A stretch of DNA of 64,000 bases from Streptomyces sp. NBC_00414 (GTDB lineage: Bacteria; Actinomycetota; Actinomycetes; Streptomycetales; Streptomycetaceae), in NCBI RefSeq assembly GCF_036038375.1, contig NZ_CP107935.1, positions 9,052,001 to 9,116,000 on the forward strand. Direction: 5' to 3'. The notes beneath the pieces were generated by a model. It searched no databases, was not told the DNA's origin, and was given only the letters and a program-made list of their open reading frames with translations. The position numbers were made by a program, and so were the translations under genes. This document shows, piece by piece, positions 28,222 to 35,988 of the stretch; position 1 is the stretch's first letter; the number at the start of each line of letters is the position of its first letter.

Positions 28222-29361
28222 TCAGCGGGCCGGGTCGATACGGGAGACGCGGCCACCGATGGCCAGCACGTACAGCTCGCCGTTGCCGCCCTGGACGAAC
28301 GAGACGACCTCGCCGCCGTTGACCCCGAGGTCGCTCACCTCGGTCACCTCGCCGTTCTTCGTGCGCAGGGCGCGGATGGTTCCGTCGCAGTAGTCACTGA
28401 AGAGGTACTGGCCCCTCAGGCCCGGGATCGCGTTCCCCCGGTACACGTATCCGCCGGTCACCGAGCAGCCCAGGCCGGTGCGGTCGTACTCGTGGATCGG
28501 CGGGACATGGTTCGCCGGCTCCGTGCCGCCGCGGAAGGGATGGGTGCCCTCCATCTGCGACCAGCCGTAGTTCTCGCCGCCCTTGCTGCTCGCGGAGGCC
28601 CGGTCGATCTCCTCCCAGTCGCTCTGGCCGACGTCTCCGATCAGCAGATCGCCCGTGCCCTTGTCGAAGGAGAACCGCCACGGGTTGCGCAGCCCGTACG
28701 CCCAGATCTCGCCCTTCGCGTTCGGGTCGCCCACGAACGGGTTGTCGCGGGGGATCGCGTACGGCACCGCGCCCCTCGGGTCGATCCGCACGATCTTGCC
28801 CAGCAGCGTGTCGAGCTTCTGGCCGTTGCCGTGCGGGTCGCCGCCCGCGCCGCCGTCACCGAACGCGATGTAGAGGTATCCGTCGGGGCCGAACTTGATG
28901 TCACCGCCGTTGTGGTTCGAGTAGGGCTGCGTCTGGGTGAGTACGGTGCGCCGGGTGCTCGGCTGGATTCTGCCGTTCCGGACGGCGAACTCGTCCACGG
29001 TGCTGGTGCCTTCGAGGTTCGTGAACGAGATGTAGAAGTGCGCGAACTTCTTGTCGAAGGCGATGCCCAGCAGGCCGCGTTCGCCGTCGGTCGTGGTCTC
29101 CGCGGATATGTCGAGCACGGGCTCGCCGAGCCCGTGGCGGCCCAGGACCCTTACGGTTCCCGCGCGTTCGGCTATCCAGACCGTGCCCTTGGGCCCGGCG
29201 GTGCCGGCGATCGGATTCTGGGCCGTGGCCAGTGTCGTGAGCGCGATCTTCGCCGCCTGACGCGGCGCCGCGGGCTCATCGGCGGACGCCGTGGTCAGAG
29301 CGAGGGAAGCGACGAGACAGAAGGTGCTGATGATCGCTGAACTCCGGGCGCGAACTTTCAC
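28222..29361 (-). CDS. Secreted PQQ-dependent sugar dehydrogenase-like beta-propeller
   Basis: A 379-residue exported protein. A signal peptide (VKVRARSSAIISTFCLVASLALTTASA) precedes a YliI/GdhB-type six-bladed propeller with ERGLLGIAFD, NHNGGDIKFGPDGYLYIAFGDGG and GLRNPWRFSFD. Family enzymes oxidise soluble sugars using PQQ. The GTG at 29361 has AGGAGG six bases upstream. No PQQ biosynthesis genes are in the window, so the cofactor may be imported or the protein may be a non-quinone propeller. Confidence 0.87.
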   Translation of the reverse strand: MKVRARSSAIISTFCLVASLALTTASADEPAAPRQAAKIALTTLATAQNPIAGTAGPKGTVWIAERAGTVRVLGRHGLGEPVLDISAETTTDGERGLLGIAFDKKFAHFYISFTNLEGTSTVDEFAVRNGRIQPSTRRTVLTQTQPYSNHNGGDIKFGPDGYLYIAFGDGGAGGDPHGNGQKLDTLLGKIVRIDPRGAVPYAIPRDNPFVGDPNAKGEIWAYGLRNPWRFSFDKGTGDLLIGDVGQSDWEEIDRASASSKGGENYGWSQMEGTHPFRGGTEPANHVPPIHEYDRTGLGCSVTGGYVYRGNAIPGLRGQYLFSDYCDGTIRALRTKNGEVTEVSDLGVNGGEVVSFVQGGNGELYVLAIGGRVSRIDPAR

Positions 29362-29633
29362 CGTGGTCCTCCTGGAAGCGGCGAACGGAGAGCACCCGGC
29401 TCCTTCGGACACGGTGAGGCGGGTGTCGCCCGCGTCCGCACGCAACGTGGGTGGGGGGATGGGTTGCTGCCGACGGCACATGAGAATACTGAGACGGGAG
29501 TGGTTGGTATAGACCATGTTCCGGCCCATCTTGTCCCGCCGTGGAATCCTCGGGCCGTCGTCCTCGGCGCGGCGCAGGCGCGCCTTCGCCGCCTGGGGTC
29601 GACGGTCCACGGGCTCCCCCCCCCGGTTTCCGC

Positions 29634-30911
29634 TCAGGTCTGCGGGCAGGTCACGGGCTCGGGGGTCTGGCGGGAGCGGAGCCACTGGGCGAGCAGTGCG
29701 AGGGCGGCGAGGAAGGCGACCGTGGCGGCATAGGCGACGGACGTCTCGTGGAGCCCCGTGTGGGTGGCGGCGATCCCGGCGGCGACGGCCGGCACGCTGA
29801 AGGACAGGTAGGAGATCACGAAGGCCACGGAGAACAGTTCGCCACGTTCGGCGGGCGCGGCTATGCGGGCCAGCGTGCCGAAACTGGCGAGGGAGGAGGC
29901 GCCGAATCCGACCCCGGCGACCAGGGTGCCGAGTGCCGCGGTGAGCAGCGAGTCCTCCTCGACCCCGGTCAGGGCGACGACCGTGCCGGTGAGCAGCAGG
30001 CCGGCACCGAGTGCGAGGGTGCGGGAGACGGGCCAGCCGCGCAGCGCGATCGCGGTCAGGCAGGCGGGCACGGTCAGCAGGGTGACCACCAGGCCGCCGA
30101 CGACATGGCTGGAGAGGCCGAACAGGCCCGCGGCGACCGACGGTCCGAGTGAGAGGTAGAGGCCGCCCAGCGCCCAGCTCGCGACGAGGATCGGCACCAG
30201 ACGCAGCAGGTCCGCCCTCAGATGGGACGCCACCTTGAGGCGGGGCTGGAGCGAGCGGACCGCCCCGGGCCGCCGCAGCGACGTCTCGGGCAGTGCGGCG
30301 ACCACGGCCGCGGCCAGGACGAGGCCCGCCAGCAGCAGCACGTACACGAGGCGGGTGGGGTTCGGCCCGTACTCGACGAGGACGCCGCACCCCAGGGCGC
30401 CGAGTCCCAGTCCGAAGGTGGGTGCCGCGCCGGTGACGACGCCGGCGCGGTGCGGTGCGTGGGAGGGGTTCAGGTCGGCCAGGGCCGCGCCGAGGGCCGT
30501 CATGGCGGCCCCGGTGGCGATGCCCTGGACCACGCGTGCGGTGAGCAGCAGGGGCACGCTGTCCGCGACGAGGAAGAGTGCCATCGACGCGGCTTCCAGG
30601 GTGATCGCGGACAGGAGCACCGGTCGGCGGCCGAGGTGGTCGGAGAGGGAGCCGAGGGTCAGGAGCGCCGCGATCATTCCGAGTACGTAGACGGCGAACA
30701 CGGTGGTCAGGGTGGTCGCGGAGAAGTCCCACCGCTGCTGGTAGACGACGTAGAGGGGGGACGGCGCGCTGGACGCGGCCATGAAGAGGACGAAGACGAC
30801 CGCGATGGCGGCGAAAGCGGTCGGACGGTTCAACTCGCGGCGCTTTCGACGGGGCGGGGCTGGTGCGGGCGCCGGGGGTGTCTGGTTGTCGGGCAGGGCG
30901 GAGACGGACAC
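29634..30911 (-). CDS. MFS transporter (drug exporter-like)
   Basis: About 425 residues with twelve predicted membrane segments. LSDHLGRRPVLLSAI is the cytoplasmic loop motif A, and RVVQGIATGAAMTALGAAL matches drug:H+ antiporters of the DHA1 type. The GTG at 30911 follows GGAGAGAG. It is divergent from a TetR regulator with two matching operators in the 75 bp between them, the usual layout of a repressed exporter. Confidence 0.9.
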   Translation of the reverse strand: MSVSALPDNQTPPAPAPAPPRRKRRELNRPTAFAAIAVVFVLFMAASSAPSPLYVVYQQRWDFSATTLTTVFAVYVLGMIAALLTLGSLSDHLGRRPVLLSAITLEAASMALFLVADSVPLLLTARVVQGIATGAAMTALGAALADLNPSHAPHRAGVVTGAAPTFGLGLGALGCGVLVEYGPNPTRLVYVLLLAGLVLAAAVVAALPETSLRRPGAVRSLQPRLKVASHLRADLLRLVPILVASWALGGLYLSLGPSVAAGLFGLSSHVVGGLVVTLLTVPACLTAIALRGWPVSRTLALGAGLLLTGTVVALTGVEEDSLLTAALGTLVAGVGFGASSLASFGTLARIAAPAERGELFSVAFVISYLSFSVPAVAAGIAATHTGLHETSVAYAATVAFLAALALLAQWLRSRQTPEPVTCPQT

Positions 30912-30922
30912 GACTCTCTCCA

Positions 30923-30977
30923 AACGCAGTGATCGATGCGTTAAGGACGCTACCACTAACGCAACGATCAGTGCGAT
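30923..30977. promoter_or_regulatory. Two TetR operators (AACGCA-N8-TGCGTT) between MFS and TetR genes
   Basis: AACGCA-N8-TGCGTT at 30923-30942 is a perfect inverted repeat, and a second copy with the same geometry, AACGCA-N8-TGCGAT, begins at 30958. Their starts are 35 bp apart, and both divergent promoters would be covered. Confidence 0.75.
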
Positions 30978-30986
30978 AATTTCCCC

Positions 30987-31556
30987 ATGGTTGACGCTCC
31001 AGCACAGGCACGCCCCGGTGGCCGCTCCGCGAAGGTCCGGGCGGCCGTACATCACGCTGTCGAACAGCACCTCGCGGAGGACTCCGCGGAAGCCCTGACG
31101 ATTCCCGCCGTCGCGGCCCGCGCGGGCGTGCACCCGACCACGGTGTACCGGCGCTGGGGCTCCGCCGCCCAGCTGCTGAACGACGTGGCCACCAGCCGGT
31201 TCAGCGGCGATGTCGTCGTGCCCGACACCGGGACCCTCACCGGTGACCTCGAACGCTGGCTGGGTGACGTGGCCACCGACCTCGCCGACCCCGACACCCT
31301 CGCCCTCATGCGCGCCACCATCGGCTCCGGACCGGACGGCGGCTGCGCCTGCATCGGGGACCGCCACGAGCAGCTCAGCGCCATCATCGAGCGCGAACGC
31401 TCCCGCGGCGGGCGCGCCCCCGAGGTGGAGAACGCCGTGGACTTCCTGCTGGGGCCGCTGTACTACCGCGCCATCTTCAGCGCCCAGCCGGCCTCCAGCG
31501 ACTGGGCGCGTGAGCTGGTGGCCACGTTCCTCGCGGCGTCCAGGGCCCTGGCCTGA
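30987..31556 (+). CDS. TetR-family regulator of the MFS exporter
   Basis: A 189-residue TetR protein. The HTH is VRAAVHHAVEQHLAEDSAEALTIPAVAARAGVHPTTVYRRWGSAAQLL; a TetR_C-like domain with GCACIGDRHEQL follows. The start lies 75 bp from the divergent MFS gene. The stop is 1 bp from the stop of the convergent cell-wall hydrolase. Confidence 0.9.
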   Translation: MVDAPAQARPGGRSAKVRAAVHHAVEQHLAEDSAEALTIPAVAARAGVHPTTVYRRWGSAAQLLNDVATSRFSGDVVVPDTGTLTGDLERWLGDVATDLADPDTLALMRATIGSGPDGGCACIGDRHEQLSAIIERERSRGGRAPEVENAVDFLLGPLYYRAIFSAQPASSDWARELVATFLAASRALA

Positions 31557-31557
31557 A

Positions 31558-33201
31558 TCAGCGGACCCGGATGAAGACCACGTCGTAACCGCTGTTCGTG
31601 GCACGGGACTTGACGTAGACGCCGTCGTTGCTGCCGTTGGGGTTGCCCGTGTTGCCCTCGACGGTGGTGAAGGACGACCCGGACACCGTCCGCACGATGC
31701 CTATGTGCTCGTTGCCGCCGGTGAAGTCGCTGCCGCCGTCCCAGTCGAAGGCCACGATGTCACCGGGCTGCGGGCTGGTGGTCACCGACAGGTGGTAGTT
31801 GCCGGCCCGCGCCTGCTTGACCCAGCCCGAGACATACGAGTTGCGGTAGGAACTGGCTCCGGTCTGCTTGGCCACCCAGCTCACGAAGGTCGCGCACCAG
31901 GCGTAGTTGCTGGTGGAGAGCGAAAGGCCCACGGCCGAGCCGTAGCTGTTCGCGCGGGCGCTGCCCTCGACCGTGCCCGCTTCGGCCTCGGCCACGTCGA
32001 GGATCTTGCCGTAGCCGCCGCCGGGCGGGGGCGACGACGGCGGGGTGACCGCGCCGTACAGTGCGCTCTTGGTGTTCGGGCCCACATGGCCGTCGACCGA
32101 GAGGCCCTTCTCCGCCTGGAAGTCCCTGACGGCGCTGTCGGTCAGCGCACCGAAGTCGCCGTCGACGGCGAGATCGGCACCGTGGTGGTTGAGCAGGCTC
32201 TGCAACTCGGTGACGCAGCCGCTGCGTTGGCCCTGCACGATCTCGTTCGGGCAGGAGGCCGAGTTCAGGTTGACCGGAGCGGGCGCGCCGTTGCCGCCGC
32301 CACCGCCGATGTTCGAGTACAGGGCGGCCTTGGTGTTCGGACCGACCGCGCCGTCGGCGGTGAGGCCGCTCGCGGACTGGAACGCCTTCACCGCGGCCAG
32401 GGTCTGAGGGCCGAAACTGGCGTCGACGTCGAGGCTCTGCCCCTTGCCGTTCAGCAGGGCCTGCAGTGTGGCGACGCAACCGCCGCTCTGCCCCTCCACG
32501 ATGTTCTCCGGGCAGGACGCCGACCTCAGGTCCACGCCCGCCGACGGTGACTCGTCGGTGTCGTACAGCGCCCGCTTGGTGTCCGCGCCGACCTGGCCGT
32601 CCGCAGTCAGGCCGCGTGAGGACTGGAAGGCGCGGACGGCAGTCGCCGTTCCGGCGCCGAAGTCGCCGTCCACGTCGACGGCGTAACCGTGGTGGCGCAG
32701 CAGCCGCTGGAGTTCGGTGACGCATCCGCCCTTGGCGCCCTGGACGATGTTCGCGGGGCACGAGGAGGACTGCAGGTTGACGGGCGCGGGCGCGGAACCT
32801 CCGGTCGCGTACAGCTTGCTCTTGGTCGCGGGGCCCACTCGCCCGTCCACGGCGATGGCGGTGGCGGCCTGGTACTCACGGACCGCGTAGAGCGTGCTCG
32901 CACCGAACTGGCCGTCCACCACCAGGCCGGCGCCGTGCGCGTTGAGCAGGTTCTGCAACTCCGTGACGCAGCCGCTCGTCTGACCCTGCGCGATCTCGGC
33001 GGGGCAGGACGTGGAGGTCAGCTTGATCGGGGCCGGTGCCGCGGCGGCCGGCTGGGCACCGAGCACGATGCCGGCCGAGACCATCGCGGCGGTGACGGCG
33101 AAGGTCCCGACGCGCGTCCGCCACTCCGTCCCGGTGCGGTGCGTGTCCCGATGCCGTGAGCTCTCGGCTCCGGCGCGTACGAGGAATGCGGGTCTGCCCA
33201 T
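31558..33201 (-). CDS. Secreted CHAP-domain cell-wall hydrolase with four peptidoglycan-binding repeats
   Basis: A 547-residue exported protein. After a signal peptide (cleaved near residue 55, AAAAPAP) come four PG_binding_1 domains at about 65-131, 147-213, 229-295 and 316-382, each beginning with a SCPxxIxxGxxxGCVxxLQ motif whose two cysteines could form a disulfide. A Gly/Pro linker leads to a CHAP/amidase domain with Cys436 (NYAWCATFVSW) and His499 (GNEHIGIV). It would cut peptidoglycan cross-links or stems outside the cell. The ATG at 33201 follows AAGGAGAAC. The neighbouring genes also carry peptidoglycan-binding domains. Confidence 0.92.
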   Translation of the reverse strand: MGRPAFLVRAGAESSRHRDTHRTGTEWRTRVGTFAVTAAMVSAGIVLGAQPAAAAPAPIKLTSTSCPAEIAQGQTSGCVTELQNLLNAHGAGLVVDGQFGASTLYAVREYQAATAIAVDGRVGPATKSKLYATGGSAPAPVNLQSSSCPANIVQGAKGGCVTELQRLLRHHGYAVDVDGDFGAGTATAVRAFQSSRGLTADGQVGADTKRALYDTDESPSAGVDLRSASCPENIVEGQSGGCVATLQALLNGKGQSLDVDASFGPQTLAAVKAFQSASGLTADGAVGPNTKAALYSNIGGGGGNGAPAPVNLNSASCPNEIVQGQRSGCVTELQSLLNHHGADLAVDGDFGALTDSAVRDFQAEKGLSVDGHVGPNTKSALYGAVTPPSSPPPGGGYGKILDVAEAEAGTVEGSARANSYGSAVGLSLSTSNYAWCATFVSWVAKQTGASSYRNSYVSGWVKQARAGNYHLSVTTSPQPGDIVAFDWDGGSDFTGGNEHIGIVRTVSGSSFTTVEGNTGNPNGSNDGVYVKSRATNSGYDVVFIRVR

Positions 33202-33269
33202 GGCGGTGAGGTTCTCCTTCGGTTGCCTGAACGGCAGTTGCTTGCACTGCGATTGCCTGTACGTGCGGT

Positions 33270-33320
33270 GAGAACGCGCGACCCCGGCCCTCTTCACGCG
33301 AGAACGCGCGACCCCGGCCC
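33270..33320. repeat. 21-bp direct repeat
   Basis: GAGAACGCGCGACCCCGGCCC occurs at 33270-33290 and again at 33300-33320, 30 bp apart. The second copy forms the left arm of the hairpin that follows. Confidence 0.85.
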
Positions 33321-33349
33321 GTCCTCACTCCGCGAGGACGGGCCGGGGT
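33311..33349. terminator. Hairpin downstream of the small peptidoglycan-binding gene
   Basis: A perfect 16-bp stem (ACCCCGGCCCGTCCTC and complement) with a 7-nt loop lies between two minus-strand genes, immediately after the stop of the 33364-33810 gene. Confidence 0.85.
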
Positions 33350-33363
33350 CGGTCACTCGACGG

Positions 33364-33810
33364 TCAGGCGGCGAAACGCTTGAACGCCGCCCGGGTGCCC
33401 GAACCGGCGATGCCGTCGATGTCACCCGTGTAGCCGTAGTCGGCCTTCAGCAGACGCTGCAGCGCCTTGATGGTGTTGGGGCCGGGGTCCCCGTCGATCT
33501 CGCCCGTGTAGCCCCAGTACCTCGCGAGGCAGCGCTGGAAGGCCTTCCAGCTGTTGGTGCCCAGCTGACCGTCGATGGAGTCCGTGTAGCCCCAGTAGTC
33601 CGCGAGGAACTCCTGGACGTTCTTGGCCTCGGCCGTGGTCAGACCGAAGTTCTGCGTGGCGGCCACGGCGGAGGGCGCGGTGACGGCCGCCGTGTGCGCG
33701 GTGGTCGCGGTCGCCGCGAAACTGGTGCCGGCTGTCGCCACACTGCCGGCGGCGATGCCGGCGACGGCGACGAGGCCGACGAGGGTCCTGCCCAGAGCGT
33801 TCGGTCGCAT
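33364..33810 (-). CDS. Small secreted peptidoglycan-binding repeat protein
   Basis: A 148-residue exported protein. After the signal peptide (MRPNALGRTLVGLVAVAGIAAG, cleaved near TSFA|A) come three half-domain repeats of about 36 residues: FLADYWGYTDSIDGQLG, CLARYWGYTGEIDGDPG and LLKADYGYTGDIDGIAG. These match peptidoglycan-binding PG_1-like units without a catalytic domain. The ATG at 33810 follows AGAGGACAGC. It may coat or scaffold the wall, or act as a ligand partner of the HTH proteins divergent from it; the function is not established. Confidence 0.8.
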   Translation of the reverse strand: MRPNALGRTLVGLVAVAGIAAGSVATAGTSFAATATTAHTAAVTAPSAVAATQNFGLTTAEAKNVQEFLADYWGYTDSIDGQLGTNSWKAFQRCLARYWGYTGEIDGDPGPNTIKALQRLLKADYGYTGDIDGIAGSGTRAAFKRFAA

Positions 33811-34076
33811 GCTGTCCTCTTTCGGTCGTGGAATCCGCACCTGCTCCCGGCCGGCGGGGCAGGTGGCGAGAACAAAGGTGCAGGGCGATCGGGCACTGCG
33901 GCCACGGCTGTGGCCCAGGTGGCGACTGCACGGGACGACCACCCTGCTGACCTGCGACGACAGGGTCCGCCGGGACGGTTGTGTGGGACACCTGTGACAG
34001 ATGTGACGGGCTCATGCAGAATGCGTAGCAGCGGAGGGGGGCCGCCGTTCACGATCATGACCGCAATGGGGGAAAC

Positions 34077-34883
34077 ATGCCGCGCTACAAAGCGCTGCCC
34101 GCTGAACTCGATCCATGCGCACGGCAGTTGGTGGCACGGTTACGTCAGTTGAAGGACCACGGTGAACTGACGATGCGACACCTCGCGGCCAAGACCGGCT
34201 ACAGCGCCAAGTCGTGGGAGCGGTACCTGGCAGGAACGTCGCTGCCTCCCGGGGAGGCGGTGGAGGCACTGGCCCGGATCACCGGTGCCGACCCCGTTGC
34301 CCTCCTCGCACTGCACGAGATCGCCGCCGACACCTGGGACAGCCGCCGCACCGGGCCCATCGCACAGCCGCAGCCGCAGCCGCAGCCCACGGCGCCGTCG
34401 GCCGCACCGGCCGCGCTCACGCCGCCACCATCACCCACCACCCCCACCACCGGACCGGCCCCCGGCCGGCTACCGCACATCGCCCTCACGACAGGTGTCG
34501 TCGCCCTGACCGTGGCCCTCTCGGCGACCGTGCTGCTCATGCTGCGCCTCGACGAGGACATCGCCCCGGCGGCCGTCGCCGCCGCGCCCACCACCGCCGA
34601 GGCCTCGCCGCGGCCCTCCTACACGTGCCGCATCGCCCGCCTCGACGGCCACTGGTCCGCAGGCGTCAACGACGGCCGGAACACCGAGATCTATTACGGC
34701 GACACGGGCGCCGACGTCGCCGAGGCGCAGTGTCTGCTGCGCCGGGCAGGCATCTCACCCGGTGGCATCGACGGCATGTTCGGCCCGCTCACCCTGCGAG
34801 CCGTGAAGACGTTCCAGCAGCGCGAGGGACTGGTCGCCGACGGCATGCTGGGCCCGCGCTCCTGGAAGGCGTTGCGCGGATGA
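34077..34883 (+). CDS. Membrane-anchored HTH protein with extracytoplasmic peptidoglycan-binding domain
   Basis: A 268-residue one-component-sensor-like protein. Residues 15-75 are an XRE-type HTH (MRHLAAKTGYSAKSWERYLAGTSLPPGEAVEALARITG), 95-130 a Pro/Gln/Thr-rich linker, 134-157 a single membrane helix (HIALTTGVVALTVALSATVLLML), and 205-266 a PG_binding_1 domain (GADVAEAQCLLRRAG, FGPLTLRAVKTFQQREGLVADGMLG). The DNA-binding part would be cytoplasmic and the wall-binding part outside. The stop overlaps the next gene by ATGA. A role in sensing wall state is inferred. Confidence 0.85.
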   Translation: MPRYKALPAELDPCARQLVARLRQLKDHGELTMRHLAAKTGYSAKSWERYLAGTSLPPGEAVEALARITGADPVALLALHEIAADTWDSRRTGPIAQPQPQPQPTAPSAAPAALTPPPSPTTPTTGPAPGRLPHIALTTGVVALTVALSATVLLMLRLDEDIAPAAVAAAPTTAEASPRPSYTCRIARLDGHWSAGVNDGRNTEIYYGDTGADVAEAQCLLRRAGISPGGIDGMFGPLTLRAVKTFQQREGLVADGMLGPRSWKALRG

Positions 34884-35818
34884 CACAGGGCGGCGCACCC
34901 TCGCCGCCGGGCGCCCGACTGGCCTTCGTACTCCAGGAGTTGAAGCAGCGCACCGGCCTGAGCCTGGCGCAGCTCGCGAACGCGACCACCTTCAGCAAGT
35001 CGTCCTGGGACCGCTACCTCAACGGCAAGAGCCTGCCGCCCCGTAGCGCGGTCGAGGAACTGTGCCGCCTCGCCGGCGAACCCGCCGACCGCCCCTTGGC
35101 GCTCCTGGACATCGCCCGGACACTGCGGACGCACGGGACGCACCGGCCGGAAGGCGGCGGGCCGACGCGGGGGACACCGGACCGGCAGCACACCGCTGCC
35201 CGGACGGACGGGCCGACACCGGCTCCCACCTCCGTTCCGCCCGAGGCCCGGCCGACCGCGAGTGTCTCCGACGGCACCGAGCACACCCGTGCCCACCCGG
35301 CCGGGCACCGGCGTGCGACCGTCCTCACCGCCCTCGCGTCGGTGTGCGCCGTGGCCCTGGGCACGCTCGTGCTCATTCACCTTCCCCCCGCGCACCGCAA
35401 AGAGGCGTCGCTCTCTCCCACGCCCACTCCCGCCACCCGGGCGCTCTGCCGGTACACCGCCTGTCAGAACAAGGACCCCGTCGCGATGAAGTGCGGCGCC
35501 GAGCCCCTGACGCTGGCCGAGCACGAGACCACCACGGGTGCCTGGATCCAGATCCGCTACAGCCAGGAATGCGGGACGAGTTGGGCCCGGATGTGGGGCG
35601 CGGTCCTGGACGACCGCGTGGAGATCAGGGCGGTCGCCCGGGACGGCTTCCTCCATGGAGCGCGGGTCACCAGCCGTCATGAGGCGGACACCTACGTCCA
35701 CACCCTCATGAGTGTGGTGAGCCCCGGGACGTCGGTGCAGGCCTGCTTCAGCCCCGCGTCGGGCGGCGCGAAAGAATGCTTCAGGACCCGCACGAACCAG
35801 ACCATCGGTGCGTCGTGA
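34880..35818 (+). CDS. Membrane-anchored HTH protein with DUF2690 domain
   Basis: A 312-residue paralogue of the preceding gene in its N-terminal half. HTH at about 15-75 (LSLAQLANATTFSKSSWDRYLNGKSLPPRSAVEELCRLAG), a long disordered Pro/Arg/Thr linker, a membrane helix at about 147-168, and an exported C-terminal domain with cysteines (CRYTACQNKDPVAMKCG, YSQECGTSWARMWG) that matches DUF2690 of actinomycete XRE proteins. It overlaps the previous gene by 4 bp, so the two are made together. DUF2690 has no settled function. Confidence 0.85.
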   Translation: MTQGGAPSPPGARLAFVLQELKQRTGLSLAQLANATTFSKSSWDRYLNGKSLPPRSAVEELCRLAGEPADRPLALLDIARTLRTHGTHRPEGGGPTRGTPDRQHTAARTDGPTPAPTSVPPEARPTASVSDGTEHTRAHPAGHRRATVLTALASVCAVALGTLVLIHLPPAHRKEASLSPTPTPATRALCRYTACQNKDPVAMKCGAEPLTLAEHETTTGAWIQIRYSQECGTSWARMWGAVLDDRVEIRAVARDGFLHGARVTSRHEADTYVHTLMSVVSPGTSVQACFSPASGGAKECFRTRTNQTIGAS

Positions 35819-35870
35819 CTGCCTCATACATAGGCGAGTTGGACATCCCGCCCCCGAATGAGGCAGTTTT
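35818..35870 (+). terminator. Terminator after the DUF2690 gene
   Basis: ACTGCCTCAT at 35818-35827 pairs perfectly with ATGAGGCAGT at 35858-35867 and is followed by TTT. The 30-nt loop is long but carries a smaller GC hairpin. Confidence 0.65.
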
Positions 35871-35988
35871 ACCGGCCACGTAGAGGGTGGATCAGGCCAC
35901 GGGACGGGTAACTCCGCGGCTATCAGACGCACGGAACCCGCGGACCGTGCGGGAGCGATCCGTGGGCGGAGCCCCCTGGGGGTGCACC

